From Oscillatoriales cyanobacterium PMM_0080 (lineage in GTDB: Bacteria; Cyanobacteriota; Cyanobacteriia; Cyanobacteriales; Microcoleaceae), in the NCBI GenBank assembly GCA_949127775.1, contig CASBQF010000201.1, forward strand, positions 1-34,239: DNA of 34,239 nucleotides, given 5' to 3'. Each line of letters begins with the position of its first letter. Positions within the stretch are counted from its first letter, which is position 1. Positions 17,211-25,523 of the stretch are shown one piece after another. The notes under the pieces were generated by a model. The model was not told the DNA's origin and did no database searches. It saw only the letters and a list, made by a program, of their open reading frames with translations. Both the position numbers and the translations under genes were made by a program.

Positions 17211-17426
17211 TTAATTTGTGTTTTTTTGAGAATCAGGCCAGCGAGAGAAACCCAGCAGCTTACCGATTTTAGAGTTTTTCCAAAAGGCTTGCCGTTGGGC
17301 GTGGGTCACGATCGCATTTGTCCCCACTTTGATTTGCTCAGGGGTTAAGATGAGTGGGGACTCCCCATTGCTCTTCTTGTCTTCTACAGAAGGTTGCTGC
17401 GTTTTCTCTTGAGAATTTAAAGACAT
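17211..17426 (-). CDS. 71-residue ORF overlapping the end of the GNAT-like gene
   Basis: It starts inside the last 89 bp of the GNAT-like gene in another frame, with GGAG about nine bases upstream. It is polar at the N-terminus (residues 1-25), followed by a helix-like LILTPEQIKVGTNAIVTHAQ and a basic KNSKIGKLLG. I do not recognise it. It could be a coupled partner gene, or the two frames could once have been one gene split by a frameshift. Confidence 0.5.
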   Translation of the reverse strand: MSLNSQEKTQQPSVEDKKSNGESPLILTPEQIKVGTNAIVTHAQRQAFWKNSKIGKLLGFSRWPDSQKNTN

Positions 17427-17922
17427 ATCCGTCTTCTCCGGGGGCTAGGTTTGTTGCTCCGACATACTCCATCTCTATTATGTCCCTATAATAGTCAACG
17501 GCTGAATCCAGAGATGCTAGGAAGATTGGCGTGTCACTCTCACCACCTGAACAGTAGCGCAAACTTACTTGTGTGGCATACCAGATTAGCCACTTCCCGA
17601 TCGGTTCAACCAGGCGCTTCACTTGTATACTTGTGTTGATAGGGTTGGCTTCTAAATTCTCAATCTCTAGTGTCTCCGGCGATTCTGGATACGGATACAG
17701 GATATATCTGATTAATCCCCAGACTTGCCCATCGGACTCTAATTTGATAATTTTTCCTTGGTCAAAGTCGGTATTTCCCCAAAAGTTTCGCCAGTTACAA
17801 GTCCAATTATTTGGCATATCCTCTGCTCTTGCAGGAGAAAGTACAGCGTCTTGAGAGCCAGCAGCTTGAGTCAAGACTTGCACCCGATAGGAACCTACAT
17901 CTACCATTCTATCAATCCTCAC
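17338..17922 (-). CDS. GNAT-like N-acetyltransferase of unknown substrate
   Basis: 194 residues. VWGLIRYILYPY, then LEIENLEANP and RLVEPIGKWLIWYATQ, then LASLDSAVDYYRDIIEMEYVG follow the order of beta-strands and the terminal 'A-x-x-Y-x-x-x-G' helix of the GNAT fold. The acetyl-CoA loop (Q/RxxGxG/A) is not clear, so a catalytic role is uncertain. The start could be M1 or M6. It sits between the suf cluster and the Uma2 gene and shares the minus strand with both; a 125-bp spacer separates it from sufS. Confidence 0.55.
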   Translation of the reverse strand: MRIDRMVDVGSYRVQVLTQAAGSQDAVLSPARAEDMPNNWTCNWRNFWGNTDFDQGKIIKLESDGQVWGLIRYILYPYPESPETLEIENLEANPINTSIQVKRLVEPIGKWLIWYATQVSLRYCSGGESDTPIFLASLDSAVDYYRDIIEMEYVGATNLAPGEDGYVFKFSRENAATFCRRQEEQWGVPTHLNP

Positions 17923-18047
17923 ACTCTTAACAGTGATAATACTGCTTTAGAGGGTGAGAAGGCGATCGATTTTAGGAAATAAACCCGCAAAGACTTGTCT
18001 CGTCTGCGTAGTTCAGATTTCAATCGCCAACCAACTTACTGTATAAT

Positions 18048-19298
18048 CTAACTGAAAAAGTCGATCGTCTCTTTCAGCGCTTTGACAAACACATCAATCT
18101 CCTCATAAGTATTATAAAAATACAAACTCGCCCTGGCCGTAGATGAAACGTTCAAATAGCGGTGCAAAGGTTGCGTGCAGTGATGCCCGGAACGAATCGC
18201 GACCCCATCCTGATCCAACATCGTAGACAAGTCTTGAGGGTGAATTTCTCCGCTGGTAAATGCTGCTAACGCGGCTCTACCTTCGCCGTTGCTGTCTGGT
18301 TGTGGCCCGTAAATCTTGATTTCTGGAACTTGCCGCAACTGCTGGAAGAGATAAGCTGTCAAGTCGGCTTCGCAGGCGTGAATCTGCTCCATGCCTATGT
18401 TATTAAGATAGTCGATCGCAGCACCAAGGGCGATCGCCTCACCGATTGCCGGTGTGCCCGCCTCAAACTTGTGCGGCAAATCAGCATAGGTAGAATATTC
18501 AAGAAAAACATCAGCAATCATCTCGCCACCGCCGAAAAACGGAGGCATTTCTCTCAGCAAATCCAGTTTACCGTACAGAAAACCGATACCAGTAGGAGCA
18601 CACATTTTGTGCCCGGAAGCAACTAGCCAATCGCAATCCATTACTTGCACATCTATTACCATGTGTGGCACGCTTTGGCAAGCATCAATCAAAACTTTTG
18701 CGCCGTAATTGTGGGCAATTTCACAGATTTCGTTGACTGGATTGATGCAGCCCAAGGTATTTGAGACGTGAACGATTGAAACTAACTTAGTTTTGTCGGA
18801 AATCAGCGTTTTGAACTGCTCTAAATCAAACTCCTGAGTCTCTGTCAACTCAACAAACTTTAGCACCGCACCAGTTTTTTGAGCAATCATTTGCCAGGGA
18901 ACGAGATTGCTGTGGTGTTCCATGACTGATAAGATGATTTCATCTCCCGCTTGCAGATTGCTCAAACCCCAAGAATAAGCAACTAAATTAATTGCTTCCG
19001 TGGCGTTGCGAGTGTAAACAATTTCTTGCCGCGATGCTGCATTGATAAATGCCGCAACTTTGTCTCTAGCACCTTCATAAGCATCAGTAGCTTTGGCGCT
19101 GAGAGTGTGAGCGCCGCGGTGCACGTTTGCATTGTATTGTTCGTAGTAGTCGCGCCAAGCGTTGAGCACAGCTAGGGGTTTTTGAGAAGTAGCTGCGTTG
19201 TCGAGATAAATTAGGGGTTTACAGTTGACTTTTTGGGTCAAGATTGGGAAGTCGGCGCGAACTTTTGATGCTAGGGTTCTTTCTTGAATAAGTGTCAT
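18048..19298 (-). CDS. sufS: Cysteine desulfurase SufS
   Basis: 416 residues, class II cysteine desulfurase that uses pyridoxal phosphate to take sulfur from cysteine for Fe-S clusters. The PLP lysine is K231 in [11 protein letters not shown], and the persulfide cysteine is C374 in [10 protein letters not shown]128/H129 of MEHHSN and D205 of [10 protein letters not shown] are in place. It is the last gene of sufBCDS; a 196-bp spacer with a large hairpin separates it from sufD, unlike the tight sufC-sufD join. No sufE is seen in the window. Confidence 0.97.
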   Translation of the reverse strand: MTLIQERTLASKVRADFPILTQKVNCKPLIYLDNAATSQKPLAVLNAWRDYYEQYNANVHRGAHTLSAKATDAYEGARDKVAAFINAASRQEIVYTRNATEAINLVAYSWGLSNLQAGDEIILSVMEHHSNLVPWQMIAQKTGAVLKFVELTETQEFDLEQFKTLISDKTKLVSIVHVSNTLGCINPVNEICEIAHNYGAKVLIDACQSVPHMVIDVQVMDCDWLVASGHKMCAPTGIGFLYGKLDLLREMPPFFGGGEMIADVFLEYSTYADLPHKFEAGTPAIGEAIALGAAIDYLNNIGMEQIHACEADLTAYLFQQLRQVPEIKIYGPQPDSNGEGRAALAAFTSGEIHPQDLSTMLDQDGVAIRSGHHCTQPLHRYLNVSSTARASLYFYNTYEEIDVFVKALKETIDFFS

Positions 19299-19350
19299 AT
19301 TTTTCAGAAGTTAGTATTGTTGTGAAACTTGCTTCTAGGGCGTATTGTTG

Positions 19351-19448
19351 AACCCGGAGATCCCCCCTAGCCCCCCTTAACAAGGGGGGGACAAGAATAT
19401 TCTCAAAGTCCCCCGACTATCCGGGGGATTTAGGGGGATCTCCGGGTT
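19351..19448. repeat. 98-bp hairpin element between sufD and sufS
   Basis: Perfect 16-bp outer arms (AACCCGGAGATCCCCC at 19351-19366 and its complement at 19433-19448) enclose further G- and C-runs, including CCCCCCTTAACAAGGGGGGG. The transcript would form a very stable stem inside the suf mRNA and could lower or protect sufS expression. It is a typical small intergenic repeat of these genomes. Confidence 0.8.
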
Positions 19449-19494
19449 TGATTGCAAAGGCAAGAAAACACCCCCCAGTCTGTGGCTAATTCCT

Positions 19495-20817
19495 TTATCC
19501 TTGGATAGCCATGCAGGTAGAAAGCATTTTTGCCACACCGACAATTGGCAGTTTATCCAGAATTTCGGCGGCAAAAGCATCAATCAGCAAATACCGACTT
19601 CTCTCTAAATCTAAACCGCGACTTTGCAAGTAGAAAAGTTCATCATCTTCTAATTGACTGACAGTTGCACCGTGGGAACATTTAACGTTGTCGGCGACAA
19701 TTTCTAACTGCGGTTTAGTATCTACCCGCGCTCTCGGCGACAGCAACAAATTCCGGCTCAACTGTCCCGCATCTGTCAATTGTGCGGCTTTGCGAACGAA
19801 AACTTTACCGTTAAATACAGCGCGAGCTTTGTTACCAATAATGCACTTGTGCAATTGGCGGCTTGTGCCGTGGGGATGATTGAAATTAATCAAGCTATGA
19901 GTATCAGACAATTGTTCGCCAAAGGCTACGGTTAAACCATTTAGAGTTGTTTCAGTTGCTTCGCCGTGCTGAAATACTTCTAAATTGTGCCGCGATATTT
20001 TGCCGCCCAAGCTGATAGCATGACAAGTATAATGGCTGTTGCGAGATTGGGCGATCGCACTTTTGCCGATATGAACCACATTCAAACCTTCCCGTTGGAG
20101 TCGAACATGATTCACAGTGGCATTTTCGCCGACAACAACATCGGTTACAGCATTTGTAAATGCAGCGACATTGCCGATTGTTGCGTAATCCTCAACCAGG
20201 GTGACATTGCTTCCAGGCTCTGCTATAACCACACAGTGTGGCTGACACATCGTCGCAGATACGCCTGGTGCGGTCAGGAACAGTAAATGAATCGGAAGTG
20301 CGATCGGCATATTAGCAGGTACGAACACCACCGCAGCATCGACCAAACCCGCAGTATTCAGGGCTGTAAATACTTCAGTTTGGTGTTTGTGCTGGCTCAA
20401 AACATCGGTGATGCGCGCCTGATATTTTTCCGGTACATTGGATAGATTACCTACATAAAACTCCGGCAAATTTCCCGTTGACAAATCCGGCGCATAAACA
20501 CCGTTGACAAATACCAATCTTAAAGGTAAATCGTTCTTGTCTTTCACAGGCATAATGATATCAGACAGTTGAATTGCTGACTGATTGCTCTGGGGCACAT
20601 TAAACTGGGTTTGCAAAAGCGACGACAAATCAGTAAACCGCCATTCTTCGTCCCTCACAGTCGGAAAACTCGCAGCAAGCACGTATTGAGTCGCAATGTC
20701 GCGCAAATCATCCAACCCGTAAGCAGAACTTTTGGGATTAGCTTCACCCAACTTTTCGCACTGATTCACCAAACCAGCCAAAAACATTTCTCTAGTAGCA
20801 ACCTGAGTGTTTATCAT
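19495..20817 (-). CDS. sufD: Fe-S scaffold complex protein SufD
   Basis: 440 residues. SufD forms the SufBC2D scaffold with SufB and the ATPase SufC. The C-terminal beta-helix core is recognisable: [50 protein letters not shown] and a final [20 protein letters not shown]. Its ATG overlaps the sufC stop by four bases (ATGA). Confidence 0.95.
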   Translation of the reverse strand: MINTQVATREMFLAGLVNQCEKLGEANPKSSAYGLDDLRDIATQYVLAASFPTVRDEEWRFTDLSSLLQTQFNVPQSNQSAIQLSDIIMPVKDKNDLPLRLVFVNGVYAPDLSTGNLPEFYVGNLSNVPEKYQARITDVLSQHKHQTEVFTALNTAGLVDAAVVFVPANMPIALPIHLLFLTAPGVSATMCQPHCVVIAEPGSNVTLVEDYATIGNVAAFTNAVTDVVVGENATVNHVRLQREGLNVVHIGKSAIAQSRNSHYTCHAISLGGKISRHNLEVFQHGEATETTLNGLTVAFGEQLSDTHSLINFNHPHGTSRQLHKCIIGNKARAVFNGKVFVRKAAQLTDAGQLSRNLLLSPRARVDTKPQLEIVADNVKCSHGATVSQLEDDELFYLQSRGLDLERSRYLLIDAFAAEILDKLPIVGVAKMLSTCMAIQG

Positions 20818-21605
20818 CGCGCGCCAACTCCTGCTGCTTCTTCTTCCACAACCCAGTCATAACCGCGCTCTTCCAATTCCAGCGCCAACTCTTTCGGGCC
20901 AGTTAAGATAATTCTACCAGCTTCCATGACATGAATGAAATCAGGAATGATGTAATTCAATAACCGCTGATAGTGAGTAATCACCAACATACAATTTTCA
21001 GCAGTAGACAACTGATTGACACCGCCGGCGACAATTTTGAGAGCATCGATATCCAAACCAGAATCAGTCTCATCCAAAATAGCCAACTTTGGTTCTAACA
21101 GCGCCATTTGCAAAATCTCATTCCGCTTTTTCTCACCGCCGGAAAAACCCTCATTGACGCTGCGGCTCAAGAAAGCCGGATTCATCTTAACAACATCCAG
21201 CTTATCCTCGATTAAATCTTGGAAATCAAAAGTATCCAATTCTTCTAAGCCTTGATGTTTGCGGTGAGCATTGTAAGCCACGCGCAGGAAATCCACATTG
21301 CTAACGCCGGGAATTTCTAAAGGATATTGGAATGCTAGAAACACGCCAGCTAAAGAACGTTCTTCTGGTGGTAATTCCAGGAGATTCTGCCCCAAAAATG
21401 TAACTTCTCCACCTGTTACTGTATAAGCGGGATGGCCGGCTAATATTTTGGATAAGGTGCTTTTTCCTGAACCGTTTGGGCCCATGATGGCATGGATTTC
21501 ACCTGATTTAATTTCTAGATTCAAACCCTTAAGGATTTGGGTATCTTCGACATTCGCAGTTAAATTACGAACGGATAGAATTACTTGACTATTTTCAACA
21601 ATCAT
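20814..21605 (-). CDS. sufC: Fe-S assembly ATPase SufC
   Basis: 263 residues from the ATG at 21605. The open frame extends to 21695, but the extra 30 codons come partly from a dispersed repeat and do not match the family. ABC ATPase motifs: Walker [10 protein letters not shown], signature [10 protein letters not shown], Walker [13 protein letters not shown]. It powers the SufBCD scaffold. An AGGAG lies 14 bases upstream of the chosen start. It is tightly linked to sufD and separated from sufB by a 238-bp spacer full of repeats. Confidence 0.96.
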   Translation of the reverse strand: MIVENSQVILSVRNLTANVEDTQILKGLNLEIKSGEIHAIMGPNGSGKSTLSKILAGHPAYTVTGGEVTFLGQNLLELPPEERSLAGVFLAFQYPLEIPGVSNVDFLRVAYNAHRKHQGLEELDTFDFQDLIEDKLDVVKMNPAFLSRSVNEGFSGGEKKRNEILQMALLEPKLAILDETDSGLDIDALKIVAGGVNQLSTAENCMLVITHYQRLLNYIIPDFIHVMEAGRIILTGPKELALELEERGYDWVVEEEAAGVGAR

Positions 21606-21664
21606 CTCTTTTTTTCTAGACTCCTTTGATTTTTTGGTCTTTGTCTCGTTTCTAGGAATTGATA

Positions 21665-21841
21665 AGTCAACCGCAGATTCAAGGCAGATAAACACAGATA
21701 AACGCAGATAATTTCCAGATAATCTGGGACTGAGTGCAAGAATCCTAAAGGCGAAGCAGAGCCTCTGGGTATGCGTTACCAGACACAGCCTGGTAACGAT
21801 TATTCATCCGTTACATCCGCTACAAAATCCGCTGCCGAACC
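21665..21841. repeat. Repeat-filled sufB-sufC spacer
   Basis: Read left to right, this spacer holds an AACCGCAGATT...ACACAGATAAACGCAGATAA dispersed repeat (about 21669-21711), a hairpin CGTTACCAG-ACACAGC-CTGGTAACG (21774-21798), and copy 2 of the GGATTTTGTAGCGGATGTAAC repeat (21802-21841), which reaches to within three bases of the sufB stop codon. Confidence 0.7.
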
Positions 21842-21843
21842 TT

Positions 21844-23286
21844 CTATCCGACACTTCCTTCTAGTTTCAGACTTAACAACTTGTCAGCTTCCGCAGCGAA
21901 TTCCATCGGTAACTGATTGAAAACATCTTTGCAGAAACCGCTAATCATCATTGAAATCGCATTTTCTGCGGAAATCCCGCGCTGGGCGAAGAAGAACAAT
22001 TGCTCTTCCCCAATCTTAGAAGTTGAAGCTTCGTGTTCCACTTTAGCAGTATGATTCTGAACTTGAATATAAGGGAAAGTATTCGCTTGAGCATTATCCC
22101 CAATCAGCATGGAATCGCACTGAGAATAATTCCGAGCACCTTTAGCACTAGCCCCCATTTTTACTAACCCGCGATAGCTGTTAGCAGAATTCCCCGCCGA
22201 AATTCCCTTGGAAATAATCGTGCTGCGAGTGTTTTTGCCGACGTGGATCATTTTGGTTCCGGTGTCAGCTTGCTGTTTGTGGTTTGTCAGCGCTACTGAG
22301 TAAAATTCACCTACGGAGTTGTCGCCGACTAAGACGCAACTGGGATATTTCCAAGTAATCGCCGAACCTGTTTCTACCTGCGTCCAAGAAATCTTGGAAT
22401 TTACTCCTTGACACAAACCACGCTTTGTCACAAAGTTGTAAATGCCACCTTTTCCATTCGCATCACCGGCGTACCAGTTTTGCACTGTGGAATATTTGAT
22501 GTCGGCATTATCCATTGTTACCAATTCCACGACGGCGGCGTGGAGTTGGTTGGTGTCAAACATTGGTGCGGTGCATCCTTCCAAGTAAGAAACAGAGCTG
22601 TTTTCTTCTGCGATAATTAGGGTGCGCTCGAACTGGCCGGAATCTTCGTTGTTGATGCGGAAATAGGTTGACAATTCCATTGGGCATTTTACGCCTTTGG
22701 GAATGAAAACGAAGGAACCGTCGGTGAATACGGCGGAGTTGAGGGCTGCGAAAAAGTTGTCGCCGACTGGTACAACAGTGCCAAGATATTTTTCAATTAG
22801 TTCGGGATAGTCTTTGACGGCTTCTGTGATGGAACAGAATATAACGCCGTCTTTGGCTAGCTTTTCTCTAAAGGTTGTGGCAATTGAAACGCTGTCGAAA
22901 ACAACATCGACGGCGACATTTCCCAGTCGTCTTTGTTCGGATAGGGGAATTCCTAATTTCTCGAAGGTTTCTAATAGTGCCGGATCAACTTCGTCCAAAC
23001 TGTTGAGCTTTTTGGGCTTTTGTTTTGGTGCAGAGTAGTAGATAATGTTTTGGTAGTCGATCGCGGGATAGTTGACATGAGGCCAGGTAGGCTCGGTCAT
23101 TGTCAGCCATTTGCGGTATGCTTTGAGGCGAAATTGCAGCAGAAATTCTGGTTCGTTTTTCTTGGAGGAAATCAGCCGCACTACATCTTCGCTCAAGCCG
23201 CGGGGGATGGTGTCTGACTCGATGTCGGTGACGAAACCGTATTTGTAGGGCTGGTTGACTAGGGTTTGGGCTGTGGTAGAACTCAT
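21844..23286 (-). CDS. sufB: Fe-S scaffold protein SufB
   Basis: 480 residues, the usual cyanobacterial length. It is the main Fe-S assembly scaffold subunit. Conserved stretches include [45 protein letters not shown] sequence, and [20 protein letters not shown] near the end with [11 protein letters not shown]. It heads the sufBCDS cluster and is divergent from sufR, sharing a 353-bp region with two SufR sites. No strong Shine-Dalgarno site is visible before its ATG. Confidence 0.97.
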   Translation of the reverse strand: MSSTTAQTLVNQPYKYGFVTDIESDTIPRGLSEDVVRLISSKKNEPEFLLQFRLKAYRKWLTMTEPTWPHVNYPAIDYQNIIYYSAPKQKPKKLNSLDEVDPALLETFEKLGIPLSEQRRLGNVAVDVVFDSVSIATTFREKLAKDGVIFCSITEAVKDYPELIEKYLGTVVPVGDNFFAALNSAVFTDGSFVFIPKGVKCPMELSTYFRINNEDSGQFERTLIIAEENSSVSYLEGCTAPMFDTNQLHAAVVELVTMDNADIKYSTVQNWYAGDANGKGGIYNFVTKRGLCQGVNSKISWTQVETGSAITWKYPSCVLVGDNSVGEFYSVALTNHKQQADTGTKMIHVGKNTRSTIISKGISAGNSANSYRGLVKMGASAKGARNYSQCDSMLIGDNAQANTFPYIQVQNHTAKVEHEASTSKIGEEQLFFFAQRGISAENAISMMISGFCKDVFNQLPMEFAAEADKLLSLKLEGSVG

Positions 23287-23560
23287 TATTTTGTGTGTTC
23301 AGTGTTCTAGATAATTCTCTCAAAGATGGCAGACGGGGCAATCAACGGGATTTTAGATTTTAGATTTTGGATTTTGGATTGGGGAATCTTGGTGCAAGCC
23401 CTGTCTTTTAAGGACGGAACAAATCGTAAATAGTAAATCTAAAATTTCTAAGCTTCACACTGAGCGGGTGGAGTAAATCTAAAATCCAAAATCGTAAATC
23501 CAAAATTGGTTGGCTGTCTGGGCTTGAGCGAGTTCTGCTGGACTGCTCGGTTAAGTTAAA

Positions 23561-23574
23561 CAACAAGTCTGTTG
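23561..23574. promoter_or_regulatory. SufR operator, perfect CAAC-N6-GTTG
   Basis: CAAC-AAGTCT-GTTG lies 66 bases before the sufR start in the sufB-sufR spacer. It matches exactly the SufR site reported for Synechocystis, to which [4Fe-4S]-SufR binds to repress sufBCDS. Left of it (23340-23510) the spacer holds AT-rich repeats of TTTAGATTTTGGATTT type with inverted partners. Confidence 0.8.
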
Positions 23575-23601
23575 CTTTACTATTATTTTAAGCTACATTA
23601 A

Positions 23602-23615
23602 CAACAGCGATCTTG
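23602..23615. promoter_or_regulatory. Second, imperfect SufR operator CAAC-N6-CTTG
   Basis: CAAC-AGCGAT-CTTG differs from the perfect site by one base and sits 41 bases downstream of it, close to the sufR start. A perfect plus an imperfect site is the arrangement known for the sufR promoter, suggesting autoregulation. Confidence 0.6.
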
Positions 23616-23639
23616 TCAAAGTCAAATTAATATTTTTTT

Positions 23640-24320
23640 GTGAAGATGATGCAGACTCAGCAGACTTCCACTAAACAAGACATCTTGCAGTTTTTGCTCA
23701 AGGGAGGTCAAGGGACGGCTCTTGAGTTGGCTGAGTCTTTGGATATTAGCGCCCAGGCGATTCGCCGTCATTTGAAGGATTTGGAGGCGGAGGGGGCAAT
23801 TCAGTATCGGTCGGTTCAGGCTGGGATGGGGCGACCACAACACATTTATGAGCTTACCAGTCTGGGGCGCGATCGCTTCCCGAATCGTTATGGCGATTTT
23901 GCGTTGTCTTTCCTGGATACGTTGGCGGAAACCGTCGGCCGTGAGCAAGTTATTAGTATCCTGCGAAAACAGTGGCAGCGCAAGGCGACGGATTACCGCA
24001 GGCTGGTGGGTTCTGGTTCGTTGGAAGAACGGGTGACTAAGTTGGGGGAACTCCGCAGGGCTGAAGGTTATATGGCTGAGTGTTATCCTGTAGAATCTGT
24101 AGATGTGGAAATGTGCGATCGATTTGTGTTGATGGAACACAACTGCGCGATTTCTAATGTTGCTGAAACTTTTCCGAGCGTGTGCGGCAATGAGTTGGAA
24201 ATGTTTGCTGCGGTTTTGCCGGATTGTACTGTGGAGCGGACTCACTGGATTATTGATGGGGAGCAGCGCTGCGGTTATTTGATTATTGCGAGGAAGGAAG
24301 TTCGGCAGCGGATTTTGTAG
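23640..24320 (+). CDS. sufR: Fe-S sensing repressor SufR
   Basis: 226 residues from a GTG at 23640; ATGs at 23646 and 23649 are equally possible, and none has a ribosome site. The N-terminal winged helix-turn-helix (TALELAESLDISAQAIRRHL, 26-45) belongs to the DeoR-like group. The C-terminus carries the SufR cysteine signature exactly: C169-x12-C182-x13-C196-x14-C211, which holds a [4Fe-4S] cluster. It represses sufBCDS when clusters are plentiful. The last residues (about RKEVRQRIL) and the stop codon are supplied by a dispersed repeat that continues downstream, so the C-terminal tail appears to be rewritten. Confidence 0.95.
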   Translation: MKMMQTQQTSTKQDILQFLLKGGQGTALELAESLDISAQAIRRHLKDLEAEGAIQYRSVQAGMGRPQHIYELTSLGRDRFPNRYGDFALSFLDTLAETVGREQVISILRKQWQRKATDYRRLVGSGSLEERVTKLGELRRAEGYMAECYPVESVDVEMCDRFVLMEHNCAISNVAETFPSVCGNELEMFAAVLPDCTVERTHWIIDGEQRCGYLIIARKEVRQRIL

Positions 24321-24529
24321 CGGATTTAACGGATGAAGATTTGGCAACGGATTTTGTAGCGGATTTAACGGATGTCGGTTCGGCAACGGATTTTGTAGCG
24401 GATTTAACGGATGTCACGGATGAAGATTTGGCAGCGGATTTTGTAGCGGATTTAACGGATGTCACGGATGAAGATTTGGCAGCGGATTTTGTAACGGATT
24501 TAACGGATGTCACGGATGTCACGGATTAG
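24293..24529 (+). repeat. Dispersed repeat copy 3, expanded as 39/48-bp tandem array
   Basis: It begins GAAGGAAG TTCGGCAGCGGATTTTGTAG, sharing copies 1 and 2, then four tandem units of 39 bp (GATTTGGCAACGGATTTTG core), some extended by GTCACGGAT to 48 bp. All unit lengths are multiples of three, so frames stay open on both strands; these reading frames are low-complexity and not supported as genes. There are no unique spacers, so it is not a CRISPR. Confidence 0.85.
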
Positions 24530-24533
24530 CAAT

Positions 24534-24586
24534 AACAAATAACAAGTAACAAGTAACAAATAACCAATAACAAGTAACTAATAACT
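24534..24586. repeat. Heptanucleotide tandem repeats (AACAAGT type)
   Basis: Seven consecutive 7-bp units (AACAAAT, AACAAGT, AACAAGT, AACAAAT, AACCAAT, AACAAGT, AACTAAT) run right up to the ATG of the next gene. They are STRR-type and displace any normal ribosome-binding site. Confidence 0.8.
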
Positions 24587-24994
24587 ATGGAACCATTAGC
24601 TGATTTTTTAAAGCCGGAAGAGTGCGCTGAAGTTGATATGGCGTTGCTGTCGTCGAAGGAGAAGTTTTCGGCGCGGCTGGCTATTTATGCTTTGAGGGTG
24701 TTGAAGCAAATTGCTGGGGAGACTGGTTTGCCGGTGGCTGAGGTGAGCAATCAGCAGGTGATGGATTGGATTAAGAATGATGAGAGTATTCGGCAGTCAA
24801 TTCAAGTTGATGCTAGTTTTGAGAACTTTTTTACGAATTTGGTTGTTGCGTCTTTGCGACCTTTGAGGCAAATTGCTGTGGAAGCTGAAAGTGCGATCGA
24901 GCAATTAACAGTTAAGCAGGTTGTGGCGTGGTTTGTAAAGGATGGCAAGATTCGCAGAGAGCAGGGTGTGGATGCGGCGTTTTTGGATTTGTGA
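24587..24994 (+). CDS. Conserved-looking protein with an internal duplication
   Basis: 135 residues, all helical in pattern. Residues 31-77 (LAIYALRVLKQIAG...VMDWIKNDESIRQSIQVDASF) and 86-131 (LVVASLRPLRQIAV...VVAWFVKDGKIRREQGVDAAF) align as two copies of one ~46-residue unit. There are no catalytic motifs. It lies downstream of sufR on the same strand but is cut off from it by two repeat arrays, and its ATG has only heptad repeats upstream, so its translation signal is unclear. Function unknown. Confidence 0.7.
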   Translation: MEPLADFLKPEECAEVDMALLSSKEKFSARLAIYALRVLKQIAGETGLPVAEVSNQQVMDWIKNDESIRQSIQVDASFENFFTNLVVASLRPLRQIAVEAESAIEQLTVKQVVAWFVKDGKIRREQGVDAAFLDL

Positions 24995-25017
24995 TCGGGC
25001 TGATGGGCTGCGACTCC

Positions 25018-25083
25018 CAGAAACCGGGTTTTTTCCGAATCTGTGGGCTGTAACGAAATATTTTCATAAAAACCCGGTTTCTA
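25018..25083. repeat. AGAAACCGGGTTT inverted repeat (terminator-like)
   Basis: AGAAACCGGGTTTTTT and AAAAACCCGGTTTCT form 15-bp arms about 35 bases apart, just after the 135-residue gene. Both arms belong to the AGAAACCGGGTTTCT family also found at 32704-32803. It may serve as a transcription end. Confidence 0.6.
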
Positions 25084-25127
25084 GATTCTGATGGATAACG
25101 ACCTTAAAAAAACTTTTGACAAAGGGG

Positions 25128-25156
25128 TTGACAAACTGGGGAAAGCTTGGTAACTT
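25128..25156 (+). promoter_or_regulatory. Promoter of the lone 5S rRNA gene
   Basis: TTGACA (25128-25133), a 17-base spacer and TAACTT (25151-25156) form a sigma-70-type promoter about 72 bases upstream of the 5S gene. The -35 box is perfect; the -10 box is weaker. A second TTGACA at 25116-25121 lies upstream. Confidence 0.6.
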
Positions 25157-25228
25157 AATTAGGTCGAGCGAAAAAGATGCAGCGCATCCGACTTAACGCA
25201 GACACAGGATTCAAAGTTTTTAAAGCTT

Positions 25229-25346
25229 TCCTGGTGCTTATGATGTAATGGAACCACTCCGATCCATCCCGAACTCGGTTGTTAAACGTTGCTATGGCGA
25301 AGATACTCGGCGGGTCACTGCCCGGTAAAATAGCTCGGTGCCAGGT
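25229..25346 (+). rRNA. rrf: 5S ribosomal RNA, standing alone
   Basis: About 118 bases. The 5' TCCTGGTGC pairs with the 3' GGTGCCAGG to close helix I. The conserved core GGAACCACTCCGATCCATCC and CCGAACTCGGTTGTTAAACG is present, and TAAAATAGCTCGGTGCCAGG matches the cyanobacterial 5S 3' end. No 16S, 23S or tRNA lies within 15 kb on either side in this window except beyond the right edge, so this copy is outside an rrn operon. It has a promoter upstream and a terminator 16 bases downstream. Confidence 0.9.
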
Positions 25347-25361
25347 TAATAATAAATTAAA

Positions 25362-25402
25362 GCTCTTTTCCCGCAACAACGGAAAAGGGCCTTAGTTTTT
25401 TG
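25362..25402 (+). terminator. Rho-independent terminator of 5S rRNA
   Basis: GCTCTTTTCC and GGAAAAGGGC form a 10-bp stem (one G-U pair) with a 9-base loop, followed by CTTAGTTTTTTGG. This is a textbook intrinsic terminator. Confidence 0.85.
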
Positions 25403-25423
25403 GGGCTTAGGGCATTCGGCGGT

Positions 25424-25478
25424 TGAAACCGCTTCTACACAAACGAAGTCCGCCTCCGCGGACTGAAGAATAAGAGGT
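25424..25478. repeat. Reverse-complement copy of the 16288-16402 repeat
   Basis: GGCGGTTGAAACCGCTTCTA followed by CACAAACGAAGTCCGCC and the hairpin AGTCCGC/GCGGACT is the inverse of the element at 16288-16402. It sits between the 5S terminator and the next gene. Confidence 0.75.
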
Positions 25479-25523
25479 AAAATTTACGAAGATTAGTTAT
25501 GATTCCGAAATTGATGTGGAAAA

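Noticed and set aside
21606-21695. N-terminal extension of SufC
   Set aside because: The 30 extra codons derive partly from an intergenic repeat and exceed the family length; the ATG at 21605 fits.
23622-24386. 254-residue minus-strand ORF antisense to sufR
   Set aside because: Low-complexity N-terminus from the tandem repeat and no family features; sufR on the other strand is certain.
24283-24529. Open frames on both strands in the tandem repeat
   Set aside because: They arise from repeat units that are multiples of three; composition is low-complexity and no start signal is present.
24293-24529. Possible CRISPR array
   Set aside because: Units are contiguous variants of the same sequence with no unique spacers of constant length.
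25155-25379. 74-residue minus-strand ORF
   Set aside because: It is the complement of the 5S rRNA gene.
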